A stretch of 5,602 nucleotides of DNA from Gammaproteobacteria bacterium (lineage in GTDB: Bacteria > Pseudomonadota > Gammaproteobacteria > Granulosicoccales > Granulosicoccaceae). The notes below the pieces were generated by a model, which searched no databases, was not told the origin of the DNA, and saw only the letters and a program-made list of their open reading frames with translations. Location of the stretch: NCBI GenBank assembly GCA_020444765.1, contig JAGRHW010000246.1, positions 1-5,602 of the forward strand, in the 5' to 3' direction. The translations under genes were made by a program, and so were the position numbers. Positions 1 through 5,602 of the stretch are shown in pieces (the stretch's first letter is position 1; each line of letters begins with the position of its first letter).

Positions 1-235
1 GCAGTTACTGAAAATGCTGAGAGTGAGTTCGAAGATCCCGAGCGCCCTGTCCGCCGAACACCTGAGCGGGCACCTGCAACATCTCCGCTCGGCGCTGACT
101 CTCGACGACGAACAGCAAAGCGGCGACCCGGACGATGACACCATCAGTATGCGTACCCGCGCCAAACCGCTGATCGATCTGCTCGAAAACGCCATTGAAA
201 ATAAAGAATTTGTGATGTGGGATTATCATCGCTAG
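1..235 (+). CDS. DUF1840 domain protein, C-terminal part (5' end outside window)
   Basis: The first complete codon is at base 2 and 77 residues are visible up to the TAG at 233-235. The frame is open to the window edge. The visible protein begins QLLKMLRVSSKIPSAL, so the ATG at 14 is internal rather than the start. The order of elements matches the DUF1840 family as I know it: a QLLK-M segment with a following P-x-A, a helix with regularly spaced leucines (HLSGHLQHLRSAL), an acidic low-complexity linker (DDEQQSGDPDDD), and the conserved end RAKPLIDLLENAIENKEFVMW. Family members are small (roughly 100-110 residues) cytoplasmic proteins of beta- and gammaproteobacteria with no established function, so perhaps 25-30 residues are missing. 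It is on the same strand as the polyamine operon but 355 nt away across a repeat block and a probable promoter, so it is unlikely to be in that operon. Confidence 0.8.
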   Translation, partial: QLLKMLRVSSKIPSALSAEHLSGHLQHLRSALTLDDEQQSGDPDDDTISMRTRAKPLIDLLENAIENKEFVMWDYHR

Positions 236-269
236 GGAAATGTCATCCCTAAGCTTTGGTCTGGGGAAA

Positions 270-354
270 CGTCATCCCCGAATTGTTCTGTGGTGGAACC
301 AACGCCTTCTTCGGACAGTCCGTAGCTGGATTCCCGCCTGCGCGGGAATGACGG
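270..354. repeat. Short complete repeat unit with hairpin ends (~85 bp)
   Basis: The left end is CGTCATCCCCGAAT (270-283), degenerate on its 3' arm. The middle contains the perfect palindrome CGGACAGTCCG at 312-322. The right end is a perfect 8-bp stem, ATTCCCGC (330-337) / GCGGGAAT (342-349), with loop CTGC, followed by GACGG. It looks like an internally deleted version of the ~174-bp units at 4900-5286: it keeps both ends and the cggacaRtccg segment but lacks the central part. Confidence 0.7.
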
Positions 355-407
355 ATGAAGCAATACGCTCCATACAACCACTTCGTCATCTCCGAACGCC
401 CACTAAG

Positions 408-466
408 CCGTCATCCCCGAATGCTTTAGTCGGGGATCCAGCACTTCCACCGGACAATCCGCTGCT
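408..466. repeat. Repeat left end plus spacer, truncated at the speA promoter
   Basis: A perfect 8-bp stem ATCCCCGA (413-420) / TCGGGGAT (430-437) encloses a 9-nt loop and is followed by CCAGC, as in the other left ends. The segment CGGACAATCCGCTGCT (451-466) is identical to 5026-5041 in the downstream copy. There it continues into the right-end hairpin (GGATTCCCG...). Here the match stops at 466 and the sequence continues as ATGATAAAG, so the right-end hairpin is missing. Confidence 0.75.
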
Positions 467-471
467 ATGAT
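463..471 (+). promoter_or_regulatory. Probable extended -10 promoter for the speA operon
   Basis: TGCTATGAT fits the sigma-70 extended -10 consensus TGnTATAAT, with a 5/6 match in the hexamer (466-471). A recognisable -35 is nearly absent: the best candidate is CTTCCA at 444-449 (3/6, 16-bp spacing), which is what an extended -10 can tolerate. The start of transcription would fall near 478, giving a leader of about 113 nt before speA. The TG-C-T part lies inside the repeat fragment. Inferred from sequence only. Confidence 0.5.
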
Positions 472-477
472 AAAGCC

Positions 478-590
478 ATGAACGGCGTTGATGAACAGGG
501 GGAAATATCCGCTTCATAGTAGTAGCGTAAGCTCACCCAGATCTCTATACTCGCCGTCCTCAAGACGCCAACCCGCGGGGGCACGCTTCC
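478..590 (+). promoter_or_regulatory. Leader (5' UTR) of speA, possibly structured
   Basis: This is the repeat-free region between the predicted transcription start and the speA ATG. It contains small hairpin candidates: AGC-GTAA-GCT (524-533, GNRA-type loop), CGTC-CTCAA-GACG (555-567), and a GC-rich self-complementary CCCGCGGG (572-579). The last runs into the only Shine-Dalgarno-like stretch, GGGGG (577-581), nine bases before the ATG. A 13-codon ORF (478-519) starts at the predicted transcription start and is followed by two further in-frame TAG codons. I do not recognise a known riboswitch class. A regulatory role is an inference. Confidence 0.3.
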
Positions 591-2501
591 ATGACAGACA
601 ATCCCGGCAACTGGAACATCGACGACGCCGTCAGTCTTTATAAACTCAAGGACTGGGCGGCGGATTATTTTGATGTTTCCTCCAGCGGTGAAATCGAAAT
701 CGTCGCGCCCGGTTATGCCAAACCGGTGCGGATTTCCCTGATGGATGTGGTATCGGGCATGCAGGAACGCGGGCTGCATATGCCGGTGATGCTGAGGATC
801 AAGAATATTCTCGACCACCGCATCAGCCTGCTGAACGAGTCCTTTGCCCGGGCCATCCACGCCGCCGATTACGGTAACCATTACCGTGGCGTCTTTCCGA
901 TCAAGGTCAATCAACAATGCCAGGTGGTCGAGGAGATCGCCCAGTTCGGCGCCCGTTATCATCACGGGCTGGAAGCCGGCAGCAAGGCGGAGCTGATCAT
1001 TGCGCTGGCCAATCTCACCAGCAACGACAGTTTTATCATCTGCAACGGCTACAAGGACGAGGAGTTTATCGACCTCGGTCTGCATGCCCGTAACATGGGC
1101 ATCAAATGCTTTTTCGTGGTTGAAACACAGGCCGAGCTGCAGATTATCATTCGCCGCAGCACCGCGCTCGGTGTCAAGCCGCTGATCGGTGTCAGGGCCA
1201 AGCTTGCATCTGAAGTGGACGGGCACTGGAGCGAGGACAGTGGCGACCGTAGCCTGTTCGGCTTGTCGGCCAGCCAGCTGATCGACGTGGTGGATGCGCT
1301 GAAAGCCGCCGGTCTGCTGGACAGTCTGCAGCTACTGCATTTTCATATGGGTTCGCAGATTCCGAATATCCGCAATATTCGCGCAGGCGTGGCTGAAGCA
1401 ATCCGCTACTACGCCGATCTCGCGCGTGAAGGCGCGCCCATGGGTCACCTGGATATCGGTGGCGGGCTGGCGGTCGACTACGAAGGCGCCCACAACAGCG
1501 ACGTTCACAGTAAAAACTACAGTCTCGACGAATACTGCAGCGACGTCATCGAGGCGGTCATGGAAACGCTCGATCCGCTGGAGCTGCCGCACCCGGTCAT
1601 CTTATCCGAGTCCGGACGGGCAACCGTCGCCTATTCCTCGATCCTGATGTTCAACATCCTCGATGTCACGCATTTCGAACCCGGCCCGCTGCCGGACAAG
1701 CCGCCCGAGGATTATTCGGAGCAGGTACAGCGGCTTTTCGAAATCAACGACATGTTGAATATCGACAATATCCAGCGCTGCTACAACAACGCCGCCCATT
1801 ACCGCGATGAGGTGCGTGAGCGTTTCAGACACGGCGAACTCGATTTGCGCGAACGCGCGGTGGCTGAAAATATTTACCTGAACATCATGCAGCGCATCAC
1901 CCGCCTGATGCCGCAGATGGAACGCGTACCGCAGGACCTCGAATCCCTGCAGGAAGATCTGGCCGATATCTACTACGGCAATTTCAGCGTGTTTCAATCC
2001 CTGCCCGATACCTGGGCGATCGAGCAGATTTTTCCGGTGCTGCCGATTCACCGCCTCGATGAAAGACCCGAGCGGCATGCCATCATCGCGGATCTGACCT
2101 GTGACTGCGATGGTAAAATCGACAACTTTATCGGCGGTGAAAAAACCATCGCCCTGCACTCACTTAAAGAAGGCGAGGATTACTATATCGGCGTTTTCCT
2201 GGTCGGCGCCTACCAGGAAACCCTGGGTGATCTGCACAATCTGTTTGGCGACACGAATATCATCAGCATCCAGATCAACGAGGACGGCAGCTTCGACTTT
2301 ATCCGCGAAATGCATGGCGACAGCATCGCGGACGTTCTAAGTTACGTAGAATACAACCCCGGCCACATTCTCGAACAATTTCGCAATAACGCCGAACAAG
2401 CGGTACGCCGCGGCGTTATTTCCGCGCCCACCCGGCAGAAAATAATGGAAGCCTATTCAGCCAGCCTGAGAGGCTATACTTATTACGAAACCCAGGAGTA
2501 G
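591..2501 (+). CDS. speA: Biosynthetic arginine decarboxylase (PLP-dependent)
   Basis: It decarboxylates L-arginine to agmatine plus CO2, the first step of arginine-derived polyamine synthesis. At 636 residues it is close to E. coli SpeA (about 658) but lacks the N-terminal extension of that protein. The family opening W-x-IDDA-x-x-LY...W...YFDV sits right after the ATG, which supports this start. Visible motifs of the alanine-racemase-fold (group IV) decarboxylases are: PIKVNQ with the PLP lysine K105, GLEAGSKAEL and ICNGYKD, HFHMGSQ at 250-256, the phosphate-binding glycine loop DIGGGLAVDYEG from 288, ESGRA at 340-344, and the catalytic-cysteine region CDCDGKID from C504, followed by VGAYQE and HNLFGDT. 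A helical insert lies around 370-450, and the end GYTYYETQE resembles the E. coli end GYTYLEDE. No key residue is missing. The upstream ribosome site is weak (GGGGG within a GC palindrome). It is the first gene of an operon whose other two members transfer an aminopropyl group. Confidence 0.96.
   Translation: MTDNPGNWNIDDAVSLYKLKDWAADYFDVSSSGEIEIVAPGYAKPVRISLMDVVSGMQERGLHMPVMLRIKNILDHRISLLNESFARAIHAADYGNHYRGVFPIKVNQQCQVVEEIAQFGARYHHGLEAGSKAELIIALANLTSNDSFIICNGYKDEEFIDLGLHARNMGIKCFFVVETQAELQIIIRRSTALGVKPLIGVRAKLASEVDGHWSEDSGDRSLFGLSASQLIDVVDALKAAGLLDSLQLLHFHMGSQIPNIRNIRAGVAEAIRYYADLAREGAPMGHLDIGGGLAVDYEGAHNSDVHSKNYSLDEYCSDVIEAVMETLDPLELPHPVILSESGRATVAYSSILMFNILDVTHFEPGPLPDKPPEDYSEQVQRLFEINDMLNIDNIQRCYNNAAHYRDEVRERFRHGELDLRERAVAENIYLNIMQRITRLMPQMERVPQDLESLQEDLADIYYGNFSVFQSLPDTWAIEQIFPVLPIHRLDERPERHAIIADLTCDCDGKIDNFIGGEKTIALHSLKEGEDYYIGVFLVGAYQETLGDLHNLFGDTNIISIQINEDGSFDFIREMHGDSIADVLSYVEYNPGHILEQFRNNAEQAVRRGVISAPTRQKIMEAYSASLRGYTYYETQE
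2494..2498 (+). promoter_or_regulatory. Ribosome binding site of the dehydrogenase gene, inside the speA 3' end
   Basis: AGGAG lies within the last sense codons of speA, just before its TAG (2499-2501) and 8 nt before the ATG at 2507. It is the strongest Shine-Dalgarno in the operon. Its position implies translation coupled to termination of speA. Confidence 0.8.
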
Positions 2502-2506
2502 ACGCC

Positions 2507-3703
<1,197 letters not shown>

Positions 3704-3710
3704 GACACTG

Positions 3711-4877
3711 TTGAAATCCTCCAGCTTCAAGCATTTCGATCCGGGCCGCGTGCCTTCGCCGTGTTTTGTGGTCGACGAGGTGGCAATTGAAAACAATCTG
3801 AAGATTCTTCAGCACGTTCAGCAACAAAGCGGTGCAAAGGTTCTGGCTGCGCTGAAAGCCTTTTCGATGTGGAGTCTCGCGCCGCTGACGGCGCGTTATC
3901 TGTCAGGCACCTGCGCCAGCGGCTATCATGAAGCAAGACTCGGTCATGAAGAATACGGCGGCGAGGTCCATGTTTTCTCCGCCGCCTACAAGGCGGTCGA
4001 GCTTGAAAAAATCCTGCCGATCGCCGATCACGTGGTCTTTAATTCCTTCTCGCAGTGGCGGCGGTTTCAGCCGATATTGCTCGAAGCAAAGACAGCGCGC
4101 CCACAGTTGCAATATGGCTTGCGGATCAACCCGGAACACTCTGAAGGCACGGTGCCGATCTACGACCCCTGCGCACCGGGTTCCAGACTTGGAATTCCGC
4201 TGGTCGCTTTCGAGGGTGAATCGCTGGACGGGATTTCCGGCCTGCATTTTCACACTCTTTGCGAACAGGGCTTTGACCCGCTGGACCGGACGCTGCAGGC
4301 CGTGGAGGAAAAATTCGGCCGATACCTCGACCAAATGCAATGGGTGAATTTCGGCGGCGGTCATCATATCACGGCCCCCGGATACGATATCGACGCGCTG
4401 ATTGAACGGATCAAGTCCTTCTCGAAAAAATACGCCGTGCAGGTGTATCTCGAACCCGGCGAAGCGGTCGCTATCCGCAGCGGCGTGCTGGTCAGCGAAG
4501 TTCTTGACCACTCTTTCAACCAGTTCGATCAGATCATCCTCGATACCTCGGCAACCTGCCATATGCCCGATGTACTGGAAATGCCCTACCGGCCCGATAT
4601 TTTCGGCGCCGAGCAGCCCGGTAAACTCACCTTTAACTGCCGGCTTGGCGGCATGACCTGCCTCGCCGGCGACGTCATCGGTGATTACAGTTTCGATCAT
4701 GTACTGCAAGCCGGAGAGCGGCTCGTTTTTGACGATATGGCGCATTACACCATGGTCAAAACCAGCACGTTCAACGGTATCGGCTTACCGGCGATCGCCA
4801 TTTGGAACAGCGAAACCGATGAATTAAGGATCGTTCGTGAATTCGGTTTTGAGGATTTTCGCAACCGTTTGTCCTGA
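3711..4877 (+). CDS. nspC: Carboxynorspermidine / carboxyspermidine decarboxylase (PLP-dependent), TTG start
   Basis: It removes the carboxyl group from the dehydrogenase product, giving spermidine (or norspermidine). The protein has 388 residues, typical for NspC, and belongs to the alanine-racemase-fold decarboxylases. In order it shows VPSPCFVVDE (14-23), LAALKAFSMWS with the PLP lysine K49, CASGYHEARLG, HVVFNSFSQW, LRINPEHSE, GLHFHTLCEQ with H179/H181, the phosphate loop FGGGHHIT (214-221), LEPGEAV (247-253), TCHMPDVLEMPYRP (from T282), and MTCLAGDVIGDY (315-326) carrying the candidate catalytic C317 and D321. DMAHYTMVKTSTFNG follows near the end. The start is TTG; the next in-frame ATG encodes M53, beyond K49, so a rare start is required. 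It is the last gene of the operon, 7 nt after the dehydrogenase and with its ribosome site on that gene's stop codon. A weak start could lower its expression relative to the dehydrogenase (inference). Whether it acts on carboxyspermidine or a related compound is not decided by the sequence. Confidence 0.94.
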   Translation: MKSSSFKHFDPGRVPSPCFVVDEVAIENNLKILQHVQQQSGAKVLAALKAFSMWSLAPLTARYLSGTCASGYHEARLGHEEYGGEVHVFSAAYKAVELEKILPIADHVVFNSFSQWRRFQPILLEAKTARPQLQYGLRINPEHSEGTVPIYDPCAPGSRLGIPLVAFEGESLDGISGLHFHTLCEQGFDPLDRTLQAVEEKFGRYLDQMQWVNFGGGHHITAPGYDIDALIERIKSFSKKYAVQVYLEPGEAVAIRSGVLVSEVLDHSFNQFDQIILDTSATCHMPDVLEMPYRPDIFGAEQPGKLTFNCRLGGMTCLAGDVIGDYSFDHVLQAGERLVFDDMAHYTMVKTSTFNGIGLPAIAIWNSETDELRIVREFGFEDFRNRLS

Positions 4878-4899
4878 GGGTTGATCAGGACAGTGTCGT

Positions 4900-5072
4900 C
4901 CGTCATTCCCGCGCAGGCGGGAATCCAGCTGCGTTGTTACCGAGTACGCCATACTGCCCACCTTCCGGGCTCTTTAAAACGTCTTACCCGGACAGCTTGT
5001 TCTCATACTGTCGCATCACTCTTTTCGGACAATCCGCTGCTGGATTCCCGATCGGGGTCGGGAATGACGAGG
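4900..5072. repeat. MITE-like repeat unit, copy 1 (~173 bp, hairpin termini)
   Basis: It begins 23 nt after the nspC stop. The left-end hairpin is ATTCCCGC-GCAG-GCGGGAAT (4905-4924). The right-end hairpin ATTCCCGA-TCGGGG-TCGGGAAT is at 5044-5065. The outer ends are inverted relative to each other (CGTCATTCCCG and CGGGAATGACG), so the unit as a whole is also palindromic. An internal stem TCCGGG (4964-4969) / CCCGGA (4987-4992) has a 17-nt loop, and the conserved segment CGGACAATCCG lies at 5026-5036. No ORF inside has coding character. No clear target-site duplication was seen. The left hairpin could protect the operon's mRNA 3' end, but no T-tract follows it. Confidence 0.85.
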
Positions 5073-5112
5073 CATGGTTCGGCTATAACACAAGCTTGAC
5101 TACCCCACACGA

Positions 5113-5286
5113 CCGTCATTCCCGCGAAGACGGGAATCCAGCTGCGCTGTTACCGGTTACGCCATAACCGCCCACCTTCCGGGCTCTTTAAAACGTCTTA
5201 CCCGGACAGCCTGTTCTCATACTGTCGCATCACTATTTTCGGACAACCTGCTGCTGGATTCCCGATCGGGGTCGGGAATGACGAGG
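5113..5286. repeat. MITE-like repeat unit, copy 2 (~174 bp, direct repeat of copy 1)
   Basis: By hand alignment it is about 94% identical to copy 1 (10 substitutions and one single-base indel) and in the same orientation, separated by 40 bp of unrelated sequence (5073-5112). The left hairpin is at 5118-5137 (7-bp stem ATTCCCG/CGGGAAT), the right hairpin at 5258-5279 (identical to copy 1), and the internal stem TCCGGG (5178-5183) / CCCGGA (5201-5206). One of the ten substitutions changes the loop and edge of the left stem, and two destroy the small CGGACAATCCG palindrome (here CGGACAACCTG, 5240-5250), while the right end is unchanged. Confidence 0.85.
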
Positions 5287-5353
5287 TATTGATTTGTCTA
5301 TACACAACCGTCAATTCCCTTGGGGCCATGACAGGGGAACCAAAACAGGGCAA
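5287..5353. other. Intergenic remainder before the convergent ABC ATPase gene
   Basis: It carries one degenerate trace of the repeat (CCGTCAATTCCC, 5308-5319) and no recognisable promoter. No stem followed by a T-tract is visible on either strand, so no intrinsic terminator can be assigned to the convergent genes. Confidence 0.4.
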
Positions 5354-5602
5354 TCACAACATCGCGGCAGCCATCAGTTCCTTTGTATAGGCGGATTTCG
5401 GCGCCTGAAATATTTCCCGCACGGTTCCGCGTTCGACGACGTGTCCGTCTTTCATGACCAGCACGTTGTCGGACATGGCTTTGACAACCGCGAGGTCGTG
5501 GCTGATAAACAGATATGACAAGCCGTGTTTCTTTTGCAATTCGCGTAAAAGTTCGACGACGGTGACCTGCACGGAGCGGTCAAGCGCGGAGGTCGGTTCG
5601 TC
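5354..5602 (-). CDS. yejF: ABC transporter ATP-binding protein, C-terminal part, YejF-like (peptide/microcin C import)
   Basis: This gene is convergent with the polyamine operon. The frame is open from the window edge (5602) to the TGA at 5354-5356, giving 82 visible residues, so the true start lies outside. The visible part begins in the Walker B/D-loop region, DEPTSALDRSVQ, followed by VVELLRELQKKHGLSYLFIS and the H-loop SHDLAVV (switch histidine at 5498-5500), then VLVMKDGHVVERG and the tail EIFQAPKSAYTKELMAAAML. The LD-x-x-VQ plus LQ-x-x-H-x-L-x-YLFISHDL pattern and the F-x-x-P-x-x-x-YT-x-x-L tail belong to the oligopeptide/nickel importer ATPases and most resemble YejF, the double-ATPase subunit of YejABEF. 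Dpp/Opp/Gsi-type ATPases remain possible because only the end of one nucleotide-binding domain is visible. No functional link to polyamine synthesis is implied by the convergent arrangement. Confidence 0.75.
   Translation of the reverse strand, partial: DEPTSALDRSVQVTVVELLRELQKKHGLSYLFISHDLAVVKAMSDNVLVMKDGHVVERGTVREIFQAPKSAYTKELMAAAML

Larger units (their letters stand above)
236..466. repeat. Intergenic mosaic of palindromic (MITE/REP-like) repeat fragments
   Basis: This non-coding stretch between the DUF1840 gene and the speA promoter contains at least four partial or complete copies of a hairpin repeat with the core GTCATYCCC...GGGRAT. A degenerate copy is at 241-267, a complete short unit at 270-354, a half copy at 384-398, and a left end plus spacer at 408-466. 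The same elements recur downstream at 4900-5286. No ORF here has coding character; the frame open from 240 to 470 is only repeat sequence read through. Confidence 0.8.

Noticed and set aside
240..470. Plus-strand open frame of 76 codons after the DUF1840 gene
   Set aside because: It consists of hairpin-repeat sequence translated (IPACAGMTDE type peptides), which is a well-known annotation artefact.
500..590. Guanidine-II/III or other known riboswitch upstream of speA
   Set aside because: The paired ACGR-loop hairpins or pseudoknot signature of those classes are not present; only small, unremarkable stems can be drawn.
514..630. Minus-strand frame reading GWRLEDGEYRDLGELTLLL toward the repeat block
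   Set aside because: It looks protein-like by eye, but the frame is open for only about 38 codons, overlaps the speA start and has no supporting start or family.
465..1226. Long minus-strand open frame (253 codons) antisense to the start of speA
   Set aside because: It lies opposite a strongly recognisable SpeA N-terminal half. Its translation shows no family motif, and its end runs through the leader and repeat junction.
3903..4745. Minus-strand open frame of 280 codons antisense to nspC
   Set aside because: It is a shadow of the well-conserved NspC frame. It has no domain I can recognise, and such frames are common in codon-biased genes.
4905..4924. Intrinsic terminator directly after nspC
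   Set aside because: The stem is strong but belongs to the repeat's left end, and no T-run follows on either strand. It may stabilise the mRNA end but is not a canonical terminator.
4881..5167. Two overlapping open frames downstream of nspC, one starting with VIPAQAGIQ
   Set aside because: Both are the repeat units read as protein. The VIPAQAGIQ string is the typical false translation of this palindromic repeat.
4900..5286. CRISPR array or integron attC sites
   Set aside because: There are only two long units, 94% identical, with a single 40-bp spacer; no short regular repeats and no attC core sites or integrase.
5294..5518. Plus-strand open frame of 74 codons at the right end
   Set aside because: It is antisense to the clear ABC ATPase C-terminus with its H-loop and D-loop motifs.

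Overview
The window reads as chromosomal DNA of a gammaproteobacterium (less likely a betaproteobacterium). Three things suggest this: a DUF1840-family gene, an SpeA of the proteobacterial biosynthetic type, a YejF-like ABC ATPase, plus abundant palindromic intergenic repeats of the ATTCCC-N8-GGGAAT kind. No phage, transposase, CRISPR, tRNA or rRNA gene was seen. The genus cannot be named from the sequence alone.

Layout. Bases 1-235 hold the 3' part of a DUF1840 gene (+). Bases 236-466 are a mosaic of short hairpin repeats. The last repeat fragment runs directly into a probable extended -10 promoter (463-471), followed by a leader of about 113 nt. Bases 591-4877 are a tight three-gene operon (+): speA (arginine decarboxylase), a saccharopine-dehydrogenase-like carboxy(nor)spermidine/carboxyspermidine dehydrogenase, and nspC (carboxynorspermidine/carboxyspermidine decarboxylase). 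The gaps between these genes are 5 and 7 nt, and each downstream ribosome binding site overlaps the end of the preceding gene. Bases 4900-5286 hold two ~174-bp MITE-like direct repeats, about 94% identical, each with hairpin termini. Bases 5354-5602 hold the C-terminal end of a convergent ABC transporter ATPase gene, probably yejF (-).

How the genes work together. SpeA turns arginine into agmatine. The other two enzymes form the S-adenosylmethionine-independent aminopropyl-transfer module: reductive condensation of an amine with aspartate beta-semialdehyde, then PLP-dependent decarboxylation. In the classical version the amine is putrescine and the product is spermidine. No agmatinase, agmatine deiminase or N-carbamoylputrescine amidase lies in the window. 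Either those genes are elsewhere, or the module acts on agmatine itself (a carboxyaminopropylagmatine route). The substrate is the main open question here. The other points of interest are the repeat-derived promoter boundary, the possible structured leader of speA and the modular repeat family that brackets the operon.
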